Below, one piece after another: positions 9,816 to 17,884 of a stretch of DNA of 64,000 nt (position 1 is the first letter of the stretch; each line of letters starts with the position of its first letter). Origin of the DNA: Staphylococcus delphini (GTDB lineage: Bacteria; Bacillota; Bacilli; Staphylococcales; Staphylococcaceae); contig NZ_LR134263.1 in assembly GCF_900636325.1 (NCBI RefSeq), positions 2,170,001 to 2,234,000 on the forward strand, given 5' to 3'. A program made the position numbers and the translations under genes. The notes beneath the pieces are model-generated. The model saw nothing but the letters and a program-made list of their open reading frames with translations, was not told the origin of the DNA and did not search any database.

Positions 9816-11360
9816 TTATAGATGTTCTGATACTGAACGACCTTGCATGTGTAATACTAAGTAGTCTGGTCCACCTGCTTTTGAGTCTGTACCTGACATT
9901 TTGAAACCGCCGAATGGTTGGTAGCCCACAACAGCACCTGTACAGCCACGGTTGAAGTAAAGGTTGCCGACCATAAAGTCACGACGCGCTTGTTCTAACT
10001 TCATACGGTTGTTTGAAATCACGGCACCTGTTAAACCGTATTCTGTATCATTTGCGACATCAATCGCTTCATCAAAGTCTTTAACTTTAGTGAAACCGAC
10101 AACTGGACCGAAAATTTCTTCTTGCATCACGCGTGAATTTGGATCTAAATCAGCAAAGATCGTTGGATATACAAAGTTACCGACTTCTTCGTCTGTATTA
10201 CCACCTGTTACAAGACGACCTTCACCTTTACCAATTTCGATGTAGTTTTTAATTTTATCTAAAGATTTTTGGTCAATGACAGGACCCACATACGTATCCG
10301 GCTCTGCAGCATTACCGACTTTAATTTTTTCAGTTGCTTCTTTAACACGCTCTAACAATTCATCATAAATGTCTTGATGCGCGATAACACGTGAACATGC
10401 TGAACATTTTTGACCTGAGAAACCGAACGCTGAGTAAACAATAGCATCTGTGGCAACTTGTAAATCCGCTTCGTTGTCGACGATGATTGCATCTTTACCA
10501 CCCATTTCAGCAATGACACGTTTAATATGGTGTTGACCTTCTTGAATCACTGATGCTTTTTGGATAATTTCTTTACCGACTTTTTTAGAACCTGTAAATG
10601 AAATGAGGCCCACATCTTTGTTTTCGATTAAGAAGTCACCAATATCACTTGAAGAACCAGGAATCCAGTTTACGACCCCTTTAGGTAAACCGGCTTCTTC
10701 TAAAACTTCCATAAATTTATAAGAAATAATTGGAGTATTAGAAGATGGTTTTAATAATACTGTGTTCCCTGTTACAAGCGGTGCTGACGTTGTACCCGCC
10801 ATAATCGCATATGCAAAGTTCCATGGAGAAATAACAACACTGACACCTACAGGCAAGTAATCAAACTGGTTGTATTCACCAGGACGGCTGTTTACATGTT
10901 TACCGTCTTTAAGTTCGAGCATTTGACGACCATAATATTCCATGAAGTCAATCGCTTCCGCTGTATCTGCATCTGCCTCTTTCCAAGGTTTACCGCCTTC
11001 TTTTGAAAGTAATGCAGAGAATTCATGCTTACGTTTACGTGTAATTTCAGCAGCTCTGAATAAAATATTCGCGCGTACTTTAGGATCTACTTTTCTCCAA
11101 GTTTTAAACGCTTCTTTCGCTGCATCTAACGCTTGTTGCGCATGTTCTTTCGTTGCTTTTGAAACATAGCCAATAGTTTCTTCGCGATTTGAAGGATTGT
11201 ATACACGTGTTTTATCTTCAGTGAATACGCGCTCTCCACCAATAATTAATGGATAATCTTTCCCGAGTTCACTTTCAACCTTTTCTAATGCACGAAAATA
11301 AGCCTCGCGATTTTCCTCTTTCGTAAAATCTGTAAATGGTTCGTGTTGATATGGAATCAT
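9816..11360 (-). CDS. rocA: 1-pyrroline-5-carboxylate dehydrogenase
   Basis: Oxidises glutamate semialdehyde (from pyrroline-5-carboxylate) to glutamate with NAD, finishing proline and ornithine breakdown. The 514-residue length is typical of the RocA-type aldehyde dehydrogenase. It shows the catalytic cysteine in [13 protein letters not shown] and the general-base glutamate in AEMGGKDA. It also shows the cofactor motif [12 protein letters not shown] and the C-terminal [17 protein letters not shown] box of this subfamily. The start at 11360 follows AAAGGAGG. In S. aureus rocA is, as I recall, not next to rocD, so this adjacency is a local arrangement. A cre-like site lies upstream. Confidence 0.95.
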   Translation of the reverse strand: MIPYQHEPFTDFTKEENREAYFRALEKVESELGKDYPLIIGGERVFTEDKTRVYNPSNREETIGYVSKATKEHAQQALDAAKEAFKTWRKVDPKVRANILFRAAEITRKRKHEFSALLSKEGGKPWKEADADTAEAIDFMEYYGRQMLELKDGKHVNSRPGEYNQFDYLPVGVSVVISPWNFAYAIMAGTTSAPLVTGNTVLLKPSSNTPIISYKFMEVLEEAGLPKGVVNWIPGSSSDIGDFLIENKDVGLISFTGSKKVGKEIIQKASVIQEGQHHIKRVIAEMGGKDAIIVDNEADLQVATDAIVYSAFGFSGQKCSACSRVIAHQDIYDELLERVKEATEKIKVGNAAEPDTYVGPVIDQKSLDKIKNYIEIGKGEGRLVTGGNTDEEVGNFVYPTIFADLDPNSRVMQEEIFGPVVGFTKVKDFDEAIDVANDTEYGLTGAVISNNRMKLEQARRDFMVGNLYFNRGCTGAVVGYQPFGGFKMSGTDSKAGGPDYLVLHMQGRSVSEHL

Positions 11361-11526
11361 TTAAAAATCCTCCTTTGTTTATAATAAGAAAACCCTTACA
11401 TCTATCATGACATATTCATGACATATTTGTAAAAGAAAACACTATTTGTATCAACCTAAAAGCTGTTCGTGTCACATGCCATGAGGTACTCAAATGCTCG
11501 AATCATTTTGAGTCAATCGATAGTAA

Positions 11527-11540
11527 TTAAGCGCTTTCAT
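11527..11540 (-). promoter_or_regulatory. cre site upstream of rocA
   Basis: The minus strand reads ATGAAAGCGCTTAA, a perfect fit to the core consensus WTGAAARCGYTTW, about 170 bp upstream of the rocA start. CcpA control of rocA is established in S. aureus. Binding here is inferred. Confidence 0.65.
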
Positions 11541-11766
11541 TTATAAGCAATTATAGACTCTTTAACCTTGGTTTTGCAATAGTGTTCTGCTTAAAATTAG
11601 TGATTTTTACGCGCCTTTTGCAGTGATGTATTTAATCCCACCATTTACTATATAAGCACGTGAATGTTTGTTGTCAATTATCCATTCTGAATAACGAATA
11701 GTTAGGAGATTTTTCAAAGATGTGCTATGATTAAAATGTTAAAAACTAATCGATAAGGGGTTATGA

Positions 11767-12156
11767 ATGTTGAAAAGACAGTATCGTGTTGGGCAACATG
11801 TCAAAGTACGCGTGACTGGTATTCAACCCTACGGCGCTTTCGTCGAGACCCCTGACAGTACTGAAGGACTCATTCATATATCCGAAATCATGGATGATTA
11901 TGTACACAATTTAAAGAAGCTTTTGTCACCAGGTCAAACTGTGAAAGCCAAAATCATCTCTATTGATCAAAACGGAAAATTAAATTTATCTTTAAAGGAT
12001 AATGACTATTTTAAAAATTATGAGCGTAAAAAAGGTAAGTATTCAGTATTGGATGAAATTCAGGAAACTGAAAAATATGGGTTTCGAACATTAGAGGAAC
12101 GTTTGCCATATTGGGTGAAACAGTCCAAAAAGAAGATGAGATATGAGTCTAAATAA
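11767..12156 (+). CDS. S1-domain RNA-binding protein (GSP13/YugI type)
   Basis: A 129-residue protein with one S1/OB-fold domain at about residues 6-77. It begins QHVKVRVTGIQPYGAFVE, with the typical GLIHISEI strand and the KIISIDQNGKLNLSLKD close. A basic C-terminal tail with YWVKQSKKKMRYESK follows. Proteins of this size and layout are known as general stress protein 13 in Bacillus and CvfD-like post-transcriptional regulators in streptococci. They bind RNA or ribosomes, but the targets here are unknown. The ATG at 11767 follows AAGGGG. It is monocistronic and ends at a hairpin terminator. Confidence 0.88.
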   Translation: MLKRQYRVGQHVKVRVTGIQPYGAFVETPDSTEGLIHISEIMDDYVHNLKKLLSPGQTVKAKIISIDQNGKLNLSLKDNDYFKNYERKKGKYSVLDEIQETEKYGFRTLEERLPYWVKQSKKKMRYESK

Positions 12157-12172
12157 CGCTTGAGGTCAATGT

Positions 12173-12198
12173 GCGGTATGTGCATTGGCTTTTTTTTC
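12173..12198 (+). terminator. Terminator after the S1-domain gene
   Basis: The stem AGGTCAATG/CATTGGCTT, with two wobble pairs, leads into a run of eight T just after the stop codon at 12156. Confidence 0.7.
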
Positions 12199-12932
12199 GT
12201 TGTATATACTGGTTGTATATTTTTGACGGTTGATGAAATAATCATTGACCATTATTTTATTTTTTAATTATAAAAAAGCGCAAATATCTCTATCATTGTA
12301 AGTGCCTAAACCAGCGATTAAGGAGATATTGTGCTTATATGTAATGACACATCAGAAATGCTTGGGTTAGAGTTAAAAATTTAAAAAGCACTCAAAATTT
12401 AGTATTACATGTACAGAAACTGTGCTTTCCAATCTTCAGTTAGATGATACCTATATCTGAAAGTGTATCTCACAATAAAAAAGAAAGAGAGAGGTTGTTT
12501 TTCTCTTTCTTTTTTGACATCCAACACTCCGATTTTGTCATTGCACTATTTACTTCATGGTTAACCCCTTTCTCTTCTTTGTTCAAACAATCTTTTACTT
12601 CTTCTAGACAGATTGAACGATGAACAATCGTGTTTTACTCCCTTCTTCTACAATTTTGAAAGTAGTGTCTCCTCTCTTTAATAAAAAAGCGCACCTTTAT
12701 ATTTTTATATTTTTTCGTGCCTACGTGCGCCCGGGTTTGGAGCTGTTTTCAACGTCTGTTTTTAAAGTTTTGAAATAATAATGCTTTACTTTATTCAAAC
12801 TAGGGCGTATAGTTAGGTTATCGTAATAAAAGAACTTGAATTTAAATGTAGTGTATTTGTTTAGAATATCCTCTTTTTTAATCAATGAATTTATTGCAAA
12901 TATTTGTGCAAAAGCACGTGGAGGTATTCTAT
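12199..12932. other. Gene-free stretch with hairpins and the csp leader
   Basis: No convincing coding sequence was found here. An imperfect inverted repeat at 12276-12336 (AAGCGCAAATATCTC versus GAGATATTGTGCTT) precedes a short frame. That frame begins with residues CNDTSEMLGLELKI and may be the leader end of an ISL3-type transposase remnant (weak). A terminator-like hairpin with AAAGAAAGAGAGAGG and its complement followed by TTTTTT lies at about 12476-12516. The last roughly 130 bp before 12933 form a long untranslated leader of the cold-shock gene, as is usual for csp mRNAs. Confidence 0.4.
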
Positions 12933-13133
12933 ATGAATAACGGTACAGTAAAATGGTTTAACTCAGAAAAAGGTTTTGGATTTATTGAAAGAGAAAACGG
13001 CGACGATGTATTTGTACATTTCTCAGCAATCGTTGGAGATGGCTACAAATCTTTAGAAGAAGGTCAAAATGTTGACTTTGATATCGTTGAAGGCGAACGT
13101 GGTGCGCAAGCAGCAAACGTTGTTAAAATGTAA
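12933..13133 (+). CDS. cspA: Cold-shock protein, CspA/CspB family
   Basis: A 66-residue single cold-shock domain with the RNP1 motif KGFGFIE and the RNP2 motif VFVHFSAI. It binds single-stranded RNA or DNA and acts as an RNA chaperone and translation modulator. The first residues [10 protein letters not shown] and the ending AANVVKM are standard. The ATG at 12933 is chosen over an upstream in-frame ATG because GGAGG lies eight bases before it and the domain starts there. A strong terminator follows. Which staphylococcal csp paralogue it is cannot be settled from this window alone. Confidence 0.95.
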   Translation: MNNGTVKWFNSEKGFGFIERENGDDVFVHFSAIVGDGYKSLEEGQNVDFDIVEGERGAQAANVVKM

Positions 13134-13152
13134 TCTAGTTTAACTCGATATG

Positions 13153-13186
13153 AAGAGACGAGGTACGTGTACCTCGTCTCTTTTTT
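13153..13186 (+). terminator. csp terminator
   Basis: A perfect 12-bp stem GAGACGAGGTAC/GTACCTCGTCTC with a 2-base loop is followed by six T. It is a very strong intrinsic terminator 20 bp after the csp stop. Confidence 0.9.
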
Positions 13187-13195
13187 ACGTTGTGC

Positions 13196-13462
13196 TTAGT
13201 GTCCAACCATCCATGGACGCGTGTTTTGTGATGAACGACGCTGTTGCATTGGCAGGTCTTCTTTTTTCATTGTACGCGGTTGCTGACCTTGCTCAATACG
13301 TCGTTTCACACGATCATCCATTTTGTACGTTTGAAATGCGACAAATTCACGTTTAGCTGTTCGCTCACACGATGGGCATGTGGCTGTTTCATGTTGCTCC
13401 GATATCCGTTGTCGAATCGTAAAAGTCCCACACACCTCACATGTATATGAATAATTTGGCAT
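13196..13462 (-). CDS. fmdB: FmdB-family zinc-ribbon protein
   Basis: An 88-residue protein that starts with a putative regulatory zinc ribbon: YTCEVCG near residue 8, then CPSCER near residue 35, two CxxC knuckles. The rest is basic and glutamine-rich, with no other domain. FmdB was named as a possible regulator of the amidase operon in Methylophilus. Its true role is unsettled, and metal-dependent regulation or enzyme maturation are both inferred. Its ATG overlaps the fmdA stop by one base (TAATG), so translation is coupled and the two are one operon. Confidence 0.85.
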   Translation of the reverse strand: MPNYSYTCEVCGTFTIRQRISEQHETATCPSCERTAKREFVAFQTYKMDDRVKRRIEQGQQPRTMKKEDLPMQQRRSSQNTRPWMVGH

Positions 13463-14652
13463 TAAAATTCACCCTTATCCGGCAATACACCCGGTTTGAA
13501 AATTTCTCGTGGTATGGCAATCGTACAACAAGCATTTGGAATGTCAACAATACCTGCAACAGTGCCTTGTACAGGTGCTGAGCCAAGCAACATGTATGCT
13601 TGTTCTCCAGTAAATCCACGTGTTTTTAAAAATTCAATCGCATTTAAACAAGCATTTCGATAAGCTGTATTTGCATCTAAGTATGTTTGTTTGCCTGAAA
13701 ATTCATTAACTGAAATACCTTCAAATACAATATAATCTGAATAGTTTGGCATGACAGGTCCAGGATTAAATGCAGGGTTTTTCTTAATATGATATTTTTC
13801 CATGCCACCTTTAATCACGTTCACTCTTAAATCGATCCAACCCGGCATTTCAATACCACCGCAAAATGTAATTTCACCATCGCCTTGTGAAAAATGAAGA
13901 TCGCCTACAGATAGTTTTGCACCTTCGACATACACAGGGAAATAAATTTTCGAACCTTTAGATAAATTTTTAATATCACAGTTTCCGCCATTCTCACGTG
14001 GCGGTACTGTGCGTGCCCCTTCTTTAGCAACGCGATCAAAGTCTTTTCCTTTTAAAGTGCCGAGAACGACCGCATCTTCATTTGGTAAATTCGCTAAAGG
14101 TGGGACACGATTCGGATCAGTATCCACGAGTGCACGTTCTCTTTTATTCCATTCTGCCAACATCTCATGTGACGGTGCAACACCAATTAAACCTGGATGA
14201 ATTACACCCGCAAATTCGACGCCTGGGACATGTCGACTTGATGCAAAGATACCATTAAAGTCCCAAATTGATTTTTGCGCTTCTGGATAATGATCGACTA
14301 AAAAACTTCCGCCATTATTCTTGTCAAAAATACCGTTAAATCCCCACTCGTGCTCTGGAAACGCGCCGACATCTAAAATATCTACGACTAATAAATCGCC
14401 TGGTTCGACGCCATTTACGTAAACAGGTCCACTCAAAACATGAACACGATTGAGGTTTACATGTTTAATATCACTCGGATCATCGTTGTTAGAAATTTGT
14501 CCATCTGTCCAGTCTAGACATTCCATGCGAAATGATTCACCTGGTTCGACTGAAAATGCTGCTGGAATATCTGGGTGCCATCTGTTATGTCCTGGGTGCG
14601 CTTGTTGGTCCATCGTCTTGTGCAAATCAATGCTAAATAACTTTTTTGGCAT
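13462..14652 (-). CDS. fmdA: Formamidase/acetamidase FmdA
   Basis: Hydrolyses formamide (or short-chain amides) to ammonia and formate. The 396-residue protein covers the whole FmdA_AmdA fold. Typical boxes are AHPGHNRWHPDIP near the N terminus, PGDLLVVDILDVG, PPRENGGNCDIKNL and FSQGDGEITFCGGIEM. The start used is the ATG at 14652, where the conserved MPKKLFSIDLH sequence begins after AAGGGGG; an upstream in-frame extension has no homology-like content. It is cotranscribed with fmdB. Formamidase is not part of the S. aureus core as I know it, so this is an accessory nitrogen-scavenging trait. Confidence 0.9.
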   Translation of the reverse strand: MPKKLFSIDLHKTMDQQAHPGHNRWHPDIPAAFSVEPGESFRMECLDWTDGQISNNDDPSDIKHVNLNRVHVLSGPVYVNGVEPGDLLVVDILDVGAFPEHEWGFNGIFDKNNGGSFLVDHYPEAQKSIWDFNGIFASSRHVPGVEFAGVIHPGLIGVAPSHEMLAEWNKRERALVDTDPNRVPPLANLPNEDAVVLGTLKGKDFDRVAKEGARTVPPRENGGNCDIKNLSKGSKIYFPVYVEGAKLSVGDLHFSQGDGEITFCGGIEMPGWIDLRVNVIKGGMEKYHIKKNPAFNPGPVMPNYSDYIVFEGISVNEFSGKQTYLDANTAYRNACLNAIEFLKTRGFTGEQAYMLLGSAPVQGTVAGIVDIPNACCTIAIPREIFKPGVLPDKGEF

Positions 14653-15260
14653 GACAATTCCCCCTTGAATACAAATAAAATAACAGAATTTTTTGTCTCT
14701 TATGTATATTTTACCCATAAAATCTGAAAAGTACACTACTTTTATAATTTAATTTCAAAAATAATGTTCTACACCTATTCGATAAGTAAAAAAAAGTAGT
14801 TAAGGAGATTAACAGAGCTAGTGAACTACAATTAACACTTTATCTTTAAGTAAAGCCCAAAAGAAAAAGGGTTTCTGTAATCACAATTGTTAGCCTTATT
14901 AAAGCTTTGAATCAAATTACTCATTTTACCAGAAGTATTGAAGATACAGCGCAAAGTTGATTAACAAGTATCGTTGTGCCTAGATGGATTCCATAAGTAA
15001 TTATACAAACGATTTCATACTTTTTAGTGTAAAAGAAATGACACATATACCTCAGCCCCTTTAAGTGAAGTGGACAGGAATGATGTCTCAGTCTCAGTCA
15101 TGAATTTCATTCCATTTAAAACCTTTGTTATTTCAGATGTTCAGAATTAGGTTACTAAATAAGTCATGAATGAACTCAAAACATCATTAATCAGATATTC
15201 ATGGGCTATTGATAGATTAATTCTTATGATAAAATTTACTAAAAAGGGGTTGTTTGTTTT
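14653..15260. other. Gene-free stretch upstream of fmdA
   Basis: About 600 bp with many stops on both strands and no ORF with a usable ribosome site. A weak hairpin (AAAGCCC..GGGTTT) lies near 14850-14875. The part near 14890-14960 has short readable fragments but none can be assigned. The fmdA promoter should lie within the first 150 bp. Confidence 0.35.
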
Positions 15261-15422
15261 ATGAATTTAAGTTCGTTCATAATTAGTTTGATAACAGGCA
15301 TTTTAATATTTTTAGTTGTTTTTTATATGGGAGATCATTCATTTTTTGTAGCTCTATTCTGTGGCGTAGTTGGTTTTATTTCTAATGTTTTAATTGGCTG
15401 GAACGCTAAACGAAAAAAGTAA
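15261..15422 (+). CDS. Small membrane protein, 53 residues
   Basis: A short ORF with two hydrophobic segments, about residues 4-22 (SSFIISLITGILIFLVVFY) and 28-46 (FVALFCGVVGFISNVLIG). It ends in a basic tail NAKRKK. The ribosome site is AAGGGG, 11 bases before the ATG. I do not recognise the family. Its position just before a toxin-like remnant and an immunity-like gene suggests it belongs to the same accessory island. It might be a membrane immunity or holin-like accessory, but that is speculation. Confidence 0.5.
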   Translation: MNLSSFIISLITGILIFLVVFYMGDHSFFVALFCGVVGFISNVLIGWNAKRKK

Positions 15423-15588
15423 GTTACGTATTTATCTATGCCGAGAAAATTTATTGGTGTTGAGAAGAATCCTTAACTAAACTTAAAGACAAAAATCCGT
15501 TTAGTTTGAGCCATCAAATCGACAATTTGCCAAGTTTTACGTTTGTTAAGATTTTCGAGGATCAACTTCAATAAAGGAATTGAATTAA

Positions 15589-15840
15589 AGCAATGATAAA
15601 GAACAAAATGCTGTATTTTCAGGAGTTCAAAAGATAAGTCCTCGTGCTGGTAAATCTTTAGAAAAACGTTGGAATAAATATGTTGAACCGACTTTAAAAA
15701 AGATTTTAAAACAAGAACAGGCTACATGGGGCAATGTAGCAGGTCAAGTGGCCCAAGCGTTAATGGGAACAGGTATTAAAGATTCTTCTGCTCGTAGCAT
15801 TGCTTACTGGGTGTCTCAAGTAGGTCAAACTTTAATATAA
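15589..15840 (+). pseudogene. Truncated C-terminal fragment of a toxin-like protein
   Basis: An 83-codon open stretch with no start codon near its 5' end begins right after an in-frame TAA. It encodes a soluble, basic, helix-rich sequence running from NDKEQNAVFSGVQK to AYWVSQVGQTLI. It is immediately followed (15 bp) by a small acidic gene. The layout, a start-less C-terminal domain plus a small downstream gene, is that of a displaced polymorphic-toxin tip with its immunity gene. A further decayed frame at about 15450-15570, with residues KNPFSLSHQIDNLPSF, may be the preceding part. No toxin family could be named. Confidence 0.45.
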
Positions 15841-15855
15841 GAGAGTGTGATTTGA

Positions 15856-16188
15856 ATGAATAACGAAGAATTAGAATCTAAACTTTTATTAATTAAGCAA
15901 TCAATAGATGTTTTACAAGAAGAGTTGGCGCCTCATTTAAAAACAAAAGATTTAGTTTTATTACGTTATGGTTATAACGTTGAAGAAATCAAGAAATTGA
16001 ATGATTATTTATTTGAATTAACATTCAACGAAGATAAAGTGACTAAAAAAGAATTTAAAGAGGCTTTATGTGATATAAGAGAACTTCCTGAAATTCCAAA
16101 TCGACAAGTTGATGATGTTTTGGAAGGATATAGGAATAGCAACCTTCACGTTGATGTAATCAATGGTATTTTGAATAGCGAAGAGTAA
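15856..16188 (+). CDS. Small acidic protein, candidate immunity protein
   Basis: A 110-residue acidic, helical protein opening MNNEELESKLLLIKQSID, with no signal or membrane segment. The central part LLRYGYNVEEIKKLNDYLFE and the spacing of helices loosely recall DUF1878 (YhaI-like) proteins, but I would not assign it. It starts 15 bp after the toxin-like fragment and reads on the same strand; the ribosome site GAGAGTG is modest. Small acidic proteins directly downstream of polymorphic-toxin C-terminal domains are usually immunity proteins. That is the reading preferred here, by context only. Confidence 0.55.
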   Translation: MNNEELESKLLLIKQSIDVLQEELAPHLKTKDLVLLRYGYNVEEIKKLNDYLFELTFNEDKVTKKEFKEALCDIRELPEIPNRQVDDVLEGYRNSNLHVDVINGILNSEE

Positions 16189-16379
16189 AAAGTCCCAAAA
16201 AGAGTTCTTTTTATCCAAGTGAAACGAGTTTATTCTTTTCTTGATACTAAGGATAACCATTACAATATTATGTGAACATCTATACATTCCATACGTATAA
16301 TTGTGTAACAGCGCTTATGGAGAATTCTCATTGGACGACGTTAATATCTTACTTTAAAGGCAATCATAGCATAGTGACC

Positions 16380-16422
16380 AAAAAAAGAGGGCTATTTCAA
16401 CATCAAATTGTTGTCGCCCTCT
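16380..16422 (-). terminator. Terminator of the ppiB-DUF1871 unit
   Basis: On the minus strand the stem AGAGGGC (extended by a second helix, GACAACA with TGTTG) is closed by GCCCTCT and followed by seven T. It lies just beyond the DUF1871 stop. Confidence 0.85.
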
Positions 16423-16428
16423 CCATCA

Positions 16429-16689
16429 TTAAGAAATACTACATTCCATTTGCAAATTCACCGCTTCAGTCGCCTTACCTAAACAGACCGCATACGGCAA
16501 TGTTTCATCAAAAGCAAATTGAAAAATCTGTTGAAACGCTTGTGCAACGGCTTCTGCCTCGCCTATTTGATGTACTGCATCCATCATTTCGTAAACTTCT
16601 GCGTCTCCCATTGTTGGGTCATCAAATTGCATAGGATTCCAATCCGCTAAATATTGATATAATCGAATATTCAAATCATTATTTGCCAC
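16429..16689 (-). CDS. DUF1871 family protein
   Basis: An 86-residue acidic helical protein of unknown function, resembling the YugE/DUF1871 group. Visible features are YLADWNPMQF near residue 12, typical of the family, and a C-terminal half rich in Ala, Glu and Gln. The start is a GTG at 16689, preceded by GGAGG at six bases; the ATG at 16707 lies ahead of that site and is rejected. The start is 22 bp from the ppiB stop on the same strand, so it is probably cotranscribed with ppiB and ends at the hairpin behind it. Confidence 0.75.
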   Translation of the reverse strand: MANNDLNIRLYQYLADWNPMQFDDPTMGDAEVYEMMDAVHQIGEAEAVAQAFQQIFQFAFDETLPYAVCLGKATEAVNLQMECSIS

Positions 16690-16710
16690 GTGATGACCTC
16701 CATTCATTGA

Positions 16711-17304
16711 TTATTCTTCAATGTCAATCGATTCAATGACAACATCGTACATCGGTTTGTCTTGTGCACCGACTTTAACACTTGCGATATCTTCTAAAGT
16801 GTCCTCACCTTCAATCAATTGACCGAATACTGTATGTTTTTGATCTAACCAAGGTGTACCGCCTTTTTCTTTGTATGCTTCAGCGATTTCTTTTGGCCAG
16901 CCGCCATCAACAAGTTGGTCTACCATTTGTGCCGGTACTTCTTTCATTTGAACGATGAAAAATTGTGAACCGTTTGTACCTGGACCTGCATTAGCCATTG
17001 ATAACGCACCGTATAAGTTAAACGCGTTCATTGAAAACTCATCTTCAAATGGGCCACCGTAAATACTTTCGCCACCCATACCCGTACCAGTTGGGTCGCC
17101 ACCTTGAATCATAAAATCATTGATGACACGGTGGAACGTAATCCCATCGTAGTAACCTTTTTTAGAAAGCTCAACAAAGTTTTGAACTGTTTTAGGTGCA
17201 ATCTCAGGGAATAACTTTAATGTCATGTCCCCTTTATTCGTATGCATGATCACTTTAATTTCATTTTCTTGAATTTCTTTCGTTAATTGTGGATAGTTAG
17301 TCAT
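16711..17304 (-). CDS. ppiB: Cyclophilin-type peptidyl-prolyl isomerase
   Basis: Cytoplasmic cis-trans prolyl isomerase, 197 residues. The cyclophilin domain covers nearly the whole chain. It shows [19 protein letters not shown] (catalytic Arg, Phe and Gln region), the segment GTNGSQFFI and the region [10 protein letters not shown]. Staphylococcal PpiB is a known folding factor linked to secreted nuclease activity and virulence. An insertion between the FFI and HTVFG blocks, with the residues [16 protein letters not shown], is common in Gram-positive versions. It is divergent from kapB. Confidence 0.95.
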   Translation of the reverse strand: MTNYPQLTKEIQENEIKVIMHTNKGDMTLKLFPEIAPKTVQNFVELSKKGYYDGITFHRVINDFMIQGGDPTGTGMGGESIYGGPFEDEFSMNAFNLYGALSMANAGPGTNGSQFFIVQMKEVPAQMVDQLVDGGWPKEIAEAYKEKGGTPWLDQKHTVFGQLIEGEDTLEDIASVKVGAQDKPMYDVVIESIDIEE

Positions 17305-17377
17305 TTTTTAATACTCCATTCGTGATAAACTGTTGTATATCACTATTTTAACATATTTGAGAGAGGATGGTATTGAC

Positions 17378-17758
17378 ATGCTTTATCGTTTTGCACATAA
17401 AACTGGTGTCTATGCTGTAGAGGTCGTAGAAGAAAAGGGTGATCAGGTGTTAGTCAAAGTGCTACAAGTGATTAAACACCCGAAACAAGGCGACCTTCAT
17501 AACCCAAATGAAGTTGAAGGGGTCTTTTTCCATGAACGAAAAGCGTTAAGTCTCTATGAAAAAAGATATACATCTCCAAGTCGTTTAAAACCATTCGAAG
17601 GTGACATTGAAGATTATACAGTGACGTTACAACGTGCGATTACAACACTCGAACATCAATTACAAGAAATGGATATCCCTTTTGCGCATGCATCCTTAAA
17701 TTGTTTGGCACAACTTAAAGAAGATTATACACGCCAATATAAAACAAATTTTTCATAA
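17378..17758 (+). CDS. kapB: Kinase-associated protein B (KapB-like)
   Basis: A 126-residue protein of the KapB family, whose Bacillus member affects the phosphorelay kinase KinB. In non-sporulating staphylococci the role is unknown. The N-terminal half looks like an SH3-like barrel (YAVEVVEEKGDQVLVKVLQVIKHP) with FFHERKAL next. The C-terminal half is helical. There is no lipobox, so the common lipoprotein label is not supported here. The ATG at 17378 follows GAGAGAGG. It sits just before the mnh operon, as in S. aureus. Confidence 0.82.
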   Translation: MLYRFAHKTGVYAVEVVEEKGDQVLVKVLQVIKHPKQGDLHNPNEVEGVFFHERKALSLYEKRYTSPSRLKPFEGDIEDYTVTLQRAITTLEHQLQEMDIPFAHASLNCLAQLKEDYTRQYKTNFS

Positions 17759-17884
17759 TATCGACGTGTTTCTTCTTATTTAAAAGTGATTGAAATCTAG
17801 ACGCATCTATGTATAGCCATGTTTTTCAGACGTTCCACAATCATGTATAATAGATATATCGTAGTTTTTAAAGGAGGGCAATTT

